Below, piece by piece: positions 47,309 to 59,400 of a stretch of 64,000 nt of DNA (the first letter of the stretch is position 1; the number at the start of each line of letters is the position of its first letter). The position numbers and the translations under genes were made by a program. The stretch spans positions 821,931,896 through 821,995,895 of the forward strand of contig NC_081414.1 of NCBI RefSeq assembly GCF_030272615.1, given 5' to 3'. Source of the DNA: Cryptomeria japonica. Its lineage: Eukaryota; Streptophyta; Pinopsida; Cupressales; Cupressaceae. The notes below the pieces were generated by a model. It was given only the letters and a program-made list of their open reading frames with translations, made no database searches and was not told where the DNA came from.

Positions 47309-48999
47309 TGTGTAGGAGAAAAAGTGACACTAAGCAAACATGCCCTAATCTCACTTTCAACCACACACTTGTAGAATACGAAAGAGCCTAGAGGTATCAC
47401 ACAATTGGCTACTTCTTTTTGTGGAAGAGAGAGCCACGGGCTACCTATTAGGATTTCTATTCCTTTGTTGTAATTGAAAGATAAAATGATGCAAGTTCAA
47501 TCCCTAACCCCAAAGTGCAAGTATGAACTAATAACAAGATTACAGAATTGAACTTAAATGATGGAAAGCTGTAAACACAAGGACAAGACAAGAATGTAAA
47601 TGCATACCCGGTGTTAAAAATATGAATGAAAATGTTCGGGACGGGGGCGCGGGCGCCACTGTCCTGATTCTGCCCCTGAAACTGCTCCGGAAACTGCTGT
47701 TTTGCACTCTGGAAAAGCTGTCAAAAATGCTGAAAATGCTGTCTGTCAGGAGGACCAGGGCGCCCAGCACCCCTGTCTCAGGGACCAGGGTGCCCAACGC
47801 CCCTATCCTGGCAGGACCAGGGCGCCCCACGCCCCTGTCCTGGTCTTTTGCTCTGAAATTTGGTGGGAAGGTCGGTCTTAGTCTGCTTCTCCCAGATCTG
47901 CAACTTGCGGCGTCGTCCGAGTCCCGAAACCTGCACTTATATCTGAAAAGGTGTTTGGGTGGCTATATAGGGTTTTGCCTTAGTCAAACCCCCACTTCGG
48001 TGATTTCCACCTCCATGAATAGCCAAGTTGTATTGTAAAATGTATTGTGTGTGCAGACCTAGTGTGTGTGCAAGGTCCTTAAATGCAAGAAAGCAAACTA
48101 GAGCAACCTAGAAAGTAAACCCTAATTGCTTGTAAATGTAAATGTAAATGCTCTAAATCAAGATGCAAAGTGATCTAAAGCATGAATAAAGGATATATTG
48201 AAGCTTATGCAAAGACATGAAAACAACATGAAATCATACCCAACCCTCAAGGGAGGAGTACAAGCCAATCTTCAGTCAGTAATCTCCTATTTTTCTTCAA
48301 TGTCTTCAAAGCCCTAAGTGGATGAATGAAATTGATGAATGCTTGATGGATGAATGTTGAATGTTGTTGAATCCTTCAAAGATCTGCTCTTTCGCTGCAT
48401 ATGAGGTCCTGAAAATCAAAAATTGGATCCTTTCAAATGAAGAAAGAGAGCTCTTATATATGAAACCCTAGGTCTTAATTTTGACTTTTGGCCGACCTAG
48501 AGATTGAATATCCCACCAATTTCTTGGGGTTAAGATTTATTTTATGATTGGATTGTGCTCCTAAAATTTCGAGAAAAATGTCCAGGACCATGTGCACTCT
48601 GGGCGCCATGGTCCTCTCCGGGCGCCATGGTCCGAACAACTTTTCACCAAATTTTTAGGGTCGTCGGATATGATGATTTTAGAGAGAATCCCGAAGTTGC
48701 AGGTGATTTCGAGATGTTTTGACCCCCGAAATCAAGCCCCCAAGTTCAAAATAGGACCTAATTAGGGTTTTTGATTAAATGATGTATAGGAGGAATAAAA
48801 TGAAAAGGGCACACTTTAATGAAAGGGCCCAACTTTATGATGCAAAGGACGATGAAATAGGACCTTAGACCTAATTAATTTGATTAATTAAGTGCTAAAG
48901 GAGAAATGCAATGCAAAATGCAAAATGCGCCAAGGTGGGTGCTAAACTAGGTGTGAAATTGTACCACCCTAGCAAGTGCGTACAATTTACGACGCTACA
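47309..48999 (-). repeat. 5' LTR of the minus Gypsy-like element
   Basis: Aligned end to end with 40,410-42,081. It carries an extra copy of CTCCGGGCGCCATGGTCC near 48,613-48,632 and an equivalent TATA region near 48,452-48,460. The palindrome array is at 47,745-47,846. Confidence 0.92.
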
Positions 49000-49004
49000 C
49001 CTTG
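49000..49004 (+). other. Target-site duplication CCTTG, right
   Basis: Directly follows the LTR end GCTACA; pairs with 40,405-40,409. Confidence 0.92.
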
Positions 49005-50525
49005 TTACCTTTTCACCTCACATTGCTATTTCTATGGCTTGGTGTTATAGAGTGAATGAGAAAGGGATAAAGAGGTATATTTTTGGATGTAAATAAGTGT
49101 TGCTTCCTATTTTGTTATAATAAATTATATTATAAGTATTTACTATCTAAGAACATTGTTCGATATTTAATAGTTATCTATAAATAAATTTATCTAATTT
49201 GAGTAGTGTAATAATTTGATTTTCTGATGATTATATTAGAAGAACGATTTCGAATCTATTCAAAAATATTCATGATAATTATTTAAAAAATATTAAAATT
49301 CAATTTAAGTATTAAGAACAAAAGTTTAATTTATTATAAAAATATTATAATTATTTGAAAATAATGAATACATTGATTTTCTGTCAAACTGATTAACAAA
49401 ATTGCAATATCTTGTGTTTAATAAGAAATGTTGAGAAAGATATTAAAAAATACAACCACAAAATATATTATAATAACATGAAAGTGTATAATTTTTATAA
49501 GAATTATGGACCCACTTAGTTCTATGGTCTAATAAAACACTAAAGATCAAGAAAAAACAATTACTTTTCTTATTCAATTAATTTCAAGTTCAACATCATG
49601 AATCCATATATTCCTATTGAAGAGGAGAATTTACAAGCTAAATGAGGGTTGTGACTTGAAGTAAATTTAAAAAACAAAATAAGTAAAAAATGATTATGAC
49701 AAAGAAGTTTCATTATTTTTTGTAAAATAATGAGATAATTTATAGTCTGGTTTTATTTTGGTATTTTGAGAATATTTTTGGTGTATGTGGTTTGTGAAAA
49801 GATGACTTAATAACCTTCAAATTCTGCCTTGAATTAAGAGATGTACTTGGGAGTGGTCAAAGACTAAAATTAGAACAAGTATAAAGAAAGATAGAGTGTA
49901 GAACAATATAATCATTGAAATTTGTAACTAAATTTTTCTTCATATTAAAAATCATAAATTGTATGAATCAATTTTGAAACTAATTTTTACTATAAAACAT
50001 AATTTTGATCTAGAAAAAGTTGTACATTTAATATATAATATATAAAAAGATAAATTGTATCTTGTTTACTATGATAACAAATATTGACAAAAGATAATCA
50101 TTAGTATGTTGAAGTCACCGAAAAAACATATGATAATAACAATCTTCTATACTATCAAATGAATTTCTACACATAGGAGAGGCAAGAAAGAATGCTAAAT
50201 TATTGGATTTATAGCAAAGCCAAGACAATACATGATAATAGAAATAAAAAGGTGCAACAACAAACCAAAAAGAATTATATTTGATTCCACTTTACCTAGA
50301 ATCAGTTTTGAAACATTCTTTAACCACGAGCATATATGGGTTACTACCCTATAGTTACCACAGACCCAGGGTACACTCAACATTTATTTTCCTTTGTTAC
50401 AGGTAGTTTGATTAATATTTACAAGTTAATCTTTATACAATTTCTTTTCATTGATAAAGACAGTGGTTATATTTTCAGCGTGTATGGAAATGCTACTCCT
50501 AGTGATGATGTAGTAGTAGACCAAA
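49005..50525 (+). repeat. Large duplication, copy 2, right part
   Basis: Resumes the match to copy 1 at 12,317, beginning TTACCTTTTCACCTCACATT, and runs to GATGATGTAGTAGTAGAC (copy 1 equivalent near 13,755). Copy 2 has ~130 bp extra near 50,345-50,475. No gene apart from the short frame ending at 49,093. Confidence 0.85.
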
Positions 50526-51301
50526 GGATTTCCATCCTACGATTCTAGCAATCAATGGGTTTTTGTTCACTATTCATAGTCTCTTATGATGTTTTCTCCA
50601 TAGAAGTTAGCTTGACACAACTATCCAACAAATACAATGACATAACATAGATACCCACCCTTGAAATACTTTCTTAGATAAATATATGTTCCCACACAAA
50701 AGACCAAACTAATTGGTCTAGAGACTCAAAATGACATCAAGGCTCAAATTTGAATTGTACACGTCATCTTATATTTCCACCTTATAGGCTTTTCCCGTTC
50801 TGGTTTCAAAAAGTTTCTTCCCTTATAAACTAGCATGCATCAGGCCACAACATCGATCCATGACATTTTATGGCTCCTTGTCATGAGTTAAATAGTAACC
50901 TTCACCCTTTACACTTGATAGATTTTTGGCATGACTCAAGCAAGTTGCTTGAATCTTGACCTCTAATAAGTCTCTAGTATGTGCCAAAGGACAAGCATGG
51001 TTGACTCCATCATCATTTATAGAAGGATTACCAAAGGTACAACATGAAACATATACCAAAATTTTTAGAAAATAAAAGCAAGGTAAAACCTTTTTGGAGA
51101 ATCCCATTATGTAATAAATAAAAGTGCAATGCATCACATCCAATTTATGAAATATGAGCTATTAACGAATGAGTTTTACAAGCACAACTAATTAGTAAAG
51201 TTATCATATAAAAGAATGCAAGTAAATCATATTGTGAAAAGTGCATGAATGAAATCAAAAGATATGTGCATTTATAAGACATATTGAGTTCAACAAAATG
51301 A
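50526..51301 (-). other. Gene-free DNA, possibly 5' internal part of a third Gypsy-like element
   Basis: No coding region recognised. Just left of the LTR at 51,302 the minus strand reads ATTTTGTTGAACTC, which resembles the shared primer-binding site TTTTGGTGAACCC of the other two elements. Confidence 0.4.
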
Positions 51302-53418
51302 TGTGTAGGAAAATTAATCCTATACTAACCTATCCATTAACCTAGTATCAATTCCTTTTCCTATGCAACATTAGAGGTGTAAGTGTGTTGGGTTGTTGTC
51401 AACAAGGAAGAGCCACGATACCTTGGGTTCACACTTCTATTTATTGCATGTGATTGGAATTGAATGTTTGTGTGTAATGAACTAGGCTAAACAAGACTAA
51501 ATTAAGAAAAAAATGACAAAATATTGTGAGTATACAAGGAAATTATAGATCTACAAAGAAGATACAGAGAAGAACCTAGATCTAAATCTGGAGCTAACTT
51601 TGTAGGATAGGGGTGCTTGATGCCCTAGTTTGAAGGTTTCAAAGACTTCAAAAGATGATAAAAATTTCTATCAGGAAGCTCAACACATCTATCTCCCAAA
51701 AATTTGGCTCATTGTAACTTAGGATAGAGGCATTAGGAACCCCAATTTGAGTTTTTTGTCTATTCAAAATTTAGGAATGTGGGTCATTATTTGCTTCGCT
51801 CATTTGTACATGTCTCATAGTTACATTTGAACTTACATATACTTGATAACAATTGTATGCTCGAAAAGTGTGGAAGCCTAGAAATGAGAAACAAACAACT
51901 CAAGCACACCAATGAAACATTATGTTAGAGGATTGAAATCATAAAACAAGTTAGTGACATAAAAATCTAAGTATGTCTCATTTTCCTCTATCTCCAAGGA
52001 TCCTTCAGATTCAAGGTGGCTCTCAGCTTGGAAGAGCACTTGATCTCTAGGATGATAACGTAAATAATGAGAGATATATGATTCTAAGCTCTAAATGTAT
52101 GCAAATATGATCTTAGTGATATGCTATGGATATGAAACAAGATACACTACCAAAATGAGAAGATTAATGTGAGATTAAGCTAGCACGAGCATGGTGTGAA
52201 GATGAGATTGATCTAGCATTTAAAAGAAACTAACATGATATACTAAAACATGATGAAATCTATGCTATAATGCTATTAAATGATCTAAATGCTTAAAGAA
52301 GGCAATTGATCTTCTTGATAACCAACACAAGAAAATCAACTATAGCTTAGATGCAATAACTAAGATGGGATCCTTGATATGAGAAAATGAACTCTATTTA
52401 TAGAAGAATTGGTCAAATGGATGGCCAAGATTGAATAATCTTGACAAGGGCTAGGATTGAAAGTTATCAATCCATGTGAGATTTTCAACCCGATCTCACA
52501 TTGAGAAGTGTCACCATGAGATTGCTTGAGAGGAGAGGAAGGAAACATTAAATGCTTGGGAAGACTTAATGGTTAACCCTATGTGGGAAAGCTTGTTGGA
52601 TAAATATTTAATCCAACAATAAAAGATATATTCCATTGGGAAAAAACTTGTGCAAAGGAGGATGTGATGAAGAATTGAAGTCTTGGAAGAGAATTAAATT
52701 CTCTTTGGAGACTTTGAGGGCTGAGCTTGTGTAAAGGGAGAAACCATCAAGGCTTTTGGAATAACCTTTAATGGTTTGGAAGACTTTGGAGGTTAATTTG
52801 TATGGGCCTTACCACTTTGGGGAACTCAAACAAGTTAACTTGTTGAAGACAAATTCTTTAATGCATTTAGAAGACTTTCTTCCAAATTTGGAGAAGCGAC
52901 TTCCCCAAATTTAGGGATGTGACATGATTAGGAGAAATTAGGCTAGTTAAGTGTGATTTGAGATGTTCTAGAAGAATTCTTAGGATGCAAGTGAATTTTG
53001 TAGGAGGATGCAAGTGGGAGAAATAGGATTTGAATTAAAATAAAATGTTTTATTTCAACTAAAAATGGATGCAACTTGCATTTGTAGAAAATCACAAGTG
53101 GGAGGGGACTTTATAAATAAATATTGATTTATTTATATGCAAGAAGATGAATTTAATTAAATATATTTTAATTAAATAGTGAAGAGGGGATTTAATCAAA
53201 TAAATAGAATTTATTCAATTAATGGAAGAAATGAAAATTAATCAAATACTGAATTTAATTAATGGAAGAAAGGGGAATTAATCAAATATTGAATTTAATT
53301 AATGGTTTGATAGAAGAAAAGGGGATATTAATCAAATCTAGTTTAATTAATAGGTGGATAAATGATAATTAAATTAATTAAATTCATTTAATTAAGTGTG
53401 GAGATTTAGGTGTCTACA
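51302..53418 (-). repeat. Long (~2.1 kb) Gypsy-like LTR
   Basis: On the minus strand it starts TGTAGACACCTAAATCTCC and ends TTTTCCTACACA, both ends like the 40-49 kb element (TGTAGC and CTCCTACACA). A purine tract precedes it and a primer-binding-site-like sequence follows it. No second copy in the window. It carries an AT-rich repeated part at 53,140-53,400. Confidence 0.65.
53140..53400 (+). repeat. AT-rich short repeats within the long LTR
   Basis: Repeated phrases such as GAATTTAATTAATGG and AATTAATCAAATA recur about every 40-50 bp. Confidence 0.75.
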
Positions 53419-53432
53419 TTTTGCCCCTCTTT
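53419..53432 (-). other. Polypurine-tract-like sequence
   Basis: AAAGAGGGGCAAAA on the minus strand immediately before the LTR start TGTAGAC. Confidence 0.65.
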
Positions 53433-53840
53433 GAAATGACGTGTGACCACATGTTGATTCAAAGAAAATCACTCGATATGTTGCCAAATTTTCTAATTTT
53501 GTTGCCTTTACCAAAATTTTTGGTATGATGCCCTAGATATGAATACTGATACTGATATGACGTTGATATGTTAATGATGCCCCCTTGGGAGATAAATTGA
53601 GAAAGAATTGATGCTTGAGTCAATTTAACATTTAATTGATGTTGGATGATTTGAGATTTTTTGGATTTTTTTAGAATTTTTTTATTTCTTTGGATTTTTA
53701 AAAATTTTTGATTTTTTTGGATTTTTAAATTTTTTTTTTATTGATCTATCAATAAAAGTTATTTAAATTTGGTGAAAATATGATGCGAGCATAGTGTAAG
53801 AATTCTCCACACATCCATCTAGGCAACACACCTCACTTAC
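53433..53840. other. Gene-free stretch with T-rich low-complexity core
   Basis: Likely 3' internal remnant of the third Gypsy-like element. The stretch at about 53,655-53,745 is a low-complexity run of GGATTTTT-type units. No coding region. Confidence 0.5.
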
Positions 53841-53851
53841 ATCACCATGGG

Positions 53852-54020
53852 TTATATAAGCCTCCAAGGGTCCATTTCCAGCTCATTTATGCATGTGGCA
53901 TTTGAAGATTGGAGCCTAGAGAGAAAAAGAAGAGAGAGAATAAGATGGTCCCACCTCATCACTACCACCAATTTGAGCGAGTTCATTGATTTGAGAGGCC
54001 AACACATTATGCACATCTGG
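53852..54020 (+). promoter_or_regulatory. Candidate promoter and first exon
   Basis: GTTATATAAGCC near 53,852-53,863 is TATA-like. It is followed by a purine-rich leader and a strong donor match CTG|GTAAGT at 54,020/54,021. The plus-strand Gypsy-like element then lies downstream, and the next coding relic on this strand is the PMD pseudogene at 62.8 kb, so this might be its old first exon. Speculative. Confidence 0.3.
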
Positions 54021-54043
54021 TAAGTTGATTTCAAAACTCTCTT

Positions 54044-54130
54044 GTATGCTTTTTATGCATTTTTAGCTAGATTTTTAAAGATTTTTAGCCGTTTTTAGTG
54101 CGAATACATGCCCTAGGTTTTCATACTTTC
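54044..54130 (+). repeat. 87-bp direct repeat flanking the plus Gypsy-like element, left copy
   Basis: From GTATGCTTTTTATGCATTTT to CATACTTTC. It recurs at 61,803-61,889 with one C/T difference, directly beyond the other end of the element. Confidence 0.92.
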
Positions 54131-55291
54131 TGTAGCGTCCTAAAATTGCGACACTTGCAATTTCGACTGCATTTCGGTCTTCACGATGGCGACGCAACAC
54201 GCAACCTGAATGGAGACCCCGAAACCTATTTTTGACACCAAAAACTGCATTTTCTAGCACCCTGGCCTGAACCTCCTTTGCACCCTGCTGTCCCGGGAGG
54301 TGGGACCAGAGCGCCCAGTGCCCTGGTCCTTCAGGACCAGGGCGCCTAGTGCCCTGGTCCCCCAAGACCAGGGCGCCCAGCGCCCTGGTCCCCCAGGACC
54401 ATGGCGCCTAGCGCCCTGGTCCCTGGGCCTATTTTGGGCCCGGTCTCTTATGGGGTCTCGGGTCTTTTTGTTTGCAATTTGGAAATTAACTTTCCTAGTC
54501 AGCCTAAGGTCAGGAAAATCAGTCTTTTAACCCTAATTGGCAAGTATATAAACTACATTTTCCTCTCTCATTTGGATATATACATACATGACGGTACAAG
54601 GCGTGGAAACTATACTCAAGCATTCAAGCATTCAAACATTCAAGCATTCAAGCATTCCTTCTAAGTCTCCATTCAAGGCTAAGTATTGCATTCAAGGCAA
54701 GGATTCAACCATTGAAGAGGAGATCACTTACTACATGCTACAACATACAACAAACAACAACATCTATACCTTCGCACATAAGGATACAAACATCCTTACA
54801 ACAAGGTTGCAGGTACGCGGCTGAAATTGAAGATCTGGAATCCTTGTGCAGAGACGAACAGATCCCCCTTCATTTCGCGAATTTTTCAGAGGACCGTGGC
54901 GCCGGGCGCCATTGTCCCAACAACTTTTGCTCAAATTTGCAGGACAGCGCCGTATCGACATTTTACTGCTAATTCTAGGTCCGCAGCTTCATACTATATC
55001 CCTATCTCAGTTTATAAGCGAATCTTTATCACTTTCTATGCATGCCGAGCTTGATTCTTCTATCAACATTCTTTACAAAAGAGGGTAGCCTTGCTTTCTT
55101 AACCCTTGAAACGCATTTAGCATCCAATCTTGCCTTGTGTGGGATTGGATCTTGTGGGTTTCAACCCCTCTTTTGAATGTAAAGTATCTCCCTTAAGTGA
55201 AAACCATCAACCCTAGCAACCTCCCTTCTCTCTCCTCGGAGTTAGAAGAGGGGAGAGCAACTAGGGTTCGATTGAGATTTTCCGCTTTACA
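54131..55291 (+). repeat. 5' LTR of the plus Gypsy-like element
   Basis: Starts TGTAGCGTCCTAAAATTG and ends TTTCCGCTTTACA. TATATAAA at 54,545-54,552 is the likely TATA box. An ATTCAAGC-type short repeat near 54,620-54,658 is longer than in the 3' LTR. Several small open frames here (for example 54,300-54,530) are shadows of GC-rich LTR sequence. Confidence 0.92.
54296..54425. repeat. GC-rich hairpin array in the 5' LTR
   Basis: At least four units. The clearest is GACCAGGGCGC (54,366-54,376), loop CCA, GCGCCCTGGTC (54,380-54,390), a perfect 11-bp stem. Neighbouring units differ by single transitions such as GCGCCTAGTGCCC. Confidence 0.9.
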
Positions 55292-55294
55292 TTT

Positions 55295-55313
55295 TGGTGA
55301 ACCCGACGTGAAC
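55295..55313 (+). other. Primer-binding site of the plus Gypsy-like element
   Basis: TGGTGAACCCGACGTGAAC, three bases after the LTR end. Same as in the 40-49 kb element. Confidence 0.82.
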
Positions 55314-56470
55314 ATCCTTTCTGATTATTCATGGTTAGATCTGAAAATTGGCTTCCTTGATTACATTTTCCTGTTTGATCTTGTGCAAATTTTAGAGGTT
55401 AATTGCATAAAAACCCTAAAATTTCTTTTTAGTAATTGAACTTGTGAAATATTTAATTGTTAATGCTTGTTTCAGATCTGCCCTTCTATTACAAATTATC
55501 AATTCATATTTGTGCTTTAATTTTGAAAATTAAGTGGTTAAGTGTCAAAACCCTAATTTTTGAAACCCTCTTGATTCAACCTTTGTCCGACAATTTCACT
55601 GATCAAAACATCTCCAAATCGGCTGTAACTTTGGATTCCAGCATAAAATCAAAATATCTTTCATCCCTGAAAATTTGGAAAAAAGTTGCGAGGACCGTGT
55701 ACACTCTGAGCGCCATCGTCCCCGACATTTTTTTCGAAATTTTGGGAGCTAGATTTTACTGTATTTTCCTGCTAAAATCCAGAATTTTGGCTGATTTTAT
55801 CAATTATAACACTTTCAAAATTACAGTCAAAGTTGGTCTTGTGATTGCTTGGTTTAAGGCTCCTAATCATTCAAAAATTGTTGAAATTGAAATTTTGTGT
55901 CAAAATTGTGTTCTTACTGTCCTAAATCTGAAAAGTGTGTTTGCATTCATTCGAAATTTCAGTGCTTTATTCAAATTCTTGCAATTTGTGACTTTTGAAA
56001 TTAAGTGCTTAATTACAACAACTTTAATTTCCGCTTTCAAAATTGAATTTTGCGTGAAATTGAGTCAATTTTTAAATTTCAAAACTTGCATTGCTTTTGA
56101 CATTCCCTCTAAAATCATAAAATTCAAAATTTCAGTTTCCCTCTCTTTTTCAAAATTCAAATTTTGCATTTTTCGACAATCTGGGTAGGGTTCAATTTTG
56201 AGATTGCAACTTTAATTTGGCCTATCTACAGATCGTAAAATCACTCATTTTTTTCAGATTAGCTCTAAAATCATCATAACTTTCATCCCTGCAAATTTTG
56301 AAAAAAGTTGCAAGGACCGTGTGCACTCCGAGCGCCACAGTCCCGGACATTTTTTCTGAAATTTCGGGAGACTGTCGTGATTGCATTTAACAGCTTAAAT
56401 CTAGAAGATTGGCTGATTTCACTGAAAATTGCTACCTCTAAATTCAAAATCTTCTCTCTCTTTCTAGTGC
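55314..56470 (+). other. Long leader with a duplicated module
   Basis: About 1.16 kb between primer-binding site and gag. A ~90-bp module (CTTTCATCCCTG, GGACCGTGT, CACTC, GAGCGCCA, GTCCC, GACATTTTTT) occurs at about 55,655-55,750 and again at 56,281-56,371. The open frame at 55,457-56,188 has a phenylalanine- and lysine-rich translation typical of AT-rich non-coding DNA, so I do not call it a gene. Confidence 0.7.
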
Positions 56471-59400
56471 ATGAGTTTTACAACAACAAGCCCCACTTAC
56501 ACTATTCCCGTTAGACGAAGTCGTAGAATTAAGTCTTTCCAAGGTTTAACTGTCGAGGAGATGGAACCTAATTTGAATAGCCTTTTTAACGAGGACATGG
56601 GTAATTCCTCTAATCCTCCTAATGATGAAGAAGCTCTCCATGAGGTTTTTGTAGAACAACTTTCTAAATTGGATAACCAATTTGATGATTTTCACCAATG
56701 GATGTCTCATGAGTATCCCGATAGTCAAGCTCTTCCTTTAATTGAGGGTCTAAAACGCATGCTTCAAAGTGATAAGAATGGAATTGATATCTTGCGTGGT
56801 ATTGCACACATTGTGGATTCGAATGTGATGCCTATGAAGAGTTGTGCCGAATCTTTAGATTATACACAACCTCCTACTCAAGTCAATCATTCTATTCCCT
56901 TGACAACTTCTATTGCTAGCATACCTACCTTTACATCAAACATAATGACTACTTCTATACAAGACATTCCTCTTGTGATTACTAGTCATGGGGGAAATCC
57001 TCCTTCTTCAATTAACCCTCTTCCTTCATTTAATCCAACTTCTTCATTCATCCCTTCAATGAGTGTTCCTATTACATCTCCGCAAATGAATATGACGCAA
57101 GGGGGCAATTCATTTAACCATTCCATTCCTCCTTGTAGTGTTCCTCCTGTCCAATCATCTCCTATGACTAATTATCATAGAGTCCCACCACCTTACTCTT
57201 TACCTTCTTTCAATAACATAACACCTCCATCTCAATCTAACACATCTAACATGAATTCTTTGATTGAAGCGACCTTTAACAATCTTGCACAAACTGTCTC
57301 TTCTTTACAGCAACAAATTGCCTCTATGAATCAATCTAAGTTTAGTGTGCCCACATTTGATGTTGCGAGCCCACTTTCTCTTGACATTGTTCGATCTATC
57401 CCTCCTAAACATGTTGAAATCCCGCATTTGGAGCTTTATAATGGTAAAGGTGATCCTCTAACACATGTTAAGACTTTTCAAACAATATGTACCGATTTTG
57501 CTTATGACCAAAGGTTGCTTGCAAAACTGTTTACTAGAACATTAAGAGACAAAGCCCTACAATGGTATTGCTCATTGCCTTCTTATTCTACTACTTCTTT
57601 CGAACAACTTGCAAATGCTTTCATTCAACAATTTCAAAACAATATAAGTCCTAAAGTTACTTTGATTGATTTAATGCATTGTAAACAAGGTGTTAAAGAA
57701 AAAGTGACTGATTTCATTGGTAGATATAAGCATTTGTATGCTCAAATTTCTTTTCCAGTGCCTGACAATGATATTCAAAGAATCTTTATTTCTAATTTAC
57801 AAAAAGATATTCGAGACAAACTTCTGTTTTCTGAGTTTACTTCTTTCCAACAGTTGTGTGCAACTCTTCACAATTATCAACTGACTGTGAGTCAAATGGA
57901 ACAATCACATCCTATGGCTCCGAGTGATAAGGGTGATAGTAGTCAACAACCATTTGGGAAGTTTAAACCGAACAGAGATTCCATCAAATTCAATGAAAAC
58001 ATCATCAACAACAATGTGAATGCAACATCAGGTGTGCCTCCTATTTCTAAATTTTTCAAGAAAGAAAGAAAGTATACTCCTTTGAATGAGTCATTGCATA
58101 GTATTATGAATAAGTTATTGGAACAAAATGTGCTTACTCTTCCTCCTATAAGGCAAATTGATCCTGCAAAGATTACTTCACCTTATTTTGATAACAAATC
58201 TTTTTGTCACTTTCATTGTCAGCCTGGGCATGATATTGAAAAATGTTTTTCTTTAAAGGGTAAAATTCAAGATTTGATTGATAATAATACTATTTCTGTT
58301 TCTGGAGTGAATGATAAAGGCAACACATCTGTAGCTCCTCCTAACCAAAATCTTTAGATTTTTACTGATCCATTACCTTCTCATACCTCTAATGCGATTG
58401 AGGCTAATGATTCTTCTCTCTCATCAGATGGTCTTGTGTCTATGACTCCGAATGTGATTAACTTTGTAGAGTAGCAAGAAAACCCTAAAGAACCTTCCAT
58501 CACATTTGATTCTAGTGAAACTATCAGGGCACCTGATGGTCCTTTATACATAGTTGCAAAAGTCAAGAATACACCTTGCCGTGGAGTGCTTATTGATCCT
58601 TCATGCATGGTTAATGTTATTACTGAAGAATTTCTTTTTACTTTGCAATTGAATCAAGTGATCTATGACAAAACAGATGTGGTTGTGAAATTATTTGATG
58701 CATTTTCTTCTCCTGCAATTGGTTCTATTACATTACCTATTGAGGTCCATAACAAATCCCTTAATGTGAACTTTTCTATTATTCCTTCATCCGAACAATT
58801 TCGTGTGAAGCTAGGCTATCCTTGGCTATCTTCCATGAAAGCTATTGCTTCTCCTATTCACAAGTGTTTAAAATTTCCCCATAATGGTGAAGTTGTTACT
58901 GTCAATCATAGTCTCTTTAAACCAGCTGAAAGAACCTCTAGTGTTCCTATTGATTACTTTTGGCCTAAACAATTCCAATCTCTTCCTCCGTGAAGTGATC
59001 ATCTTTTCAAATCTTATCAAAAGTGGAAAACAGATATGATCCTATCTTTAAGCGAACCTAGAACACCTAAACTTGACATTCCTATCATTCTTGAGAAGGA
59101 AGTTCTTCCTTTGAAAGATAAAACTAATGTCTTTCCTCAAGAAGATTCCCAACCCATCCCTATGGATGTGACTATGTCTATGCCTAATAAACTTTCTAAA
59201 AGTAGACCTATACCTCCTCGTCATGATGGACTTGGTCTCCTTCCTAAACCAAAAATTCCTCCTTTATATGGAGCAGTTCCTCCTCCGTCCTTTTATAGAG
59301 AAAAGAGACCTTCTTCTTCTCCTATTATCCAGCCTAAGAGACCACAACCTAAACACCCAAGTGATAAGGATGAGAACATTCCTCCTCCTCAATCTTCTCC

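Larger units (their letters stand above)
40410..48999 (-). mobile_element. Complete non-autonomous Gypsy-like element
   Basis: An 8.6-kb minus-strand element with LTRs at 40,410-42,081 (3') and 47,309-48,999 (5'), perfect CCTTG target duplications, polypurine tract and primer-binding site. The internal region encodes a repeat-rich polyprotein, an aspartic-protease-like domain and a G-patch-like segment but no recognisable gag major homology region, RT, RNase H or integrase. It interrupts duplication copy 2, so it is younger than the duplication. In the first ~750 bp of the two LTRs I count roughly 20 differences by eye, nearly all transitions. Confidence 0.93.

Noticed and set aside
54300-55088. 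Cluster of small frames, repeated at 60,815-61,599
   Set aside because: LTR sequence; the duplicate simply mirrors the LTR pair.
55457-56188. 243-codon frame in the leader of the plus Gypsy-like element
   Set aside because: Biased F/K/I/L translation of AT-rich DNA, no domain, and it overlaps the duplicated leader module.
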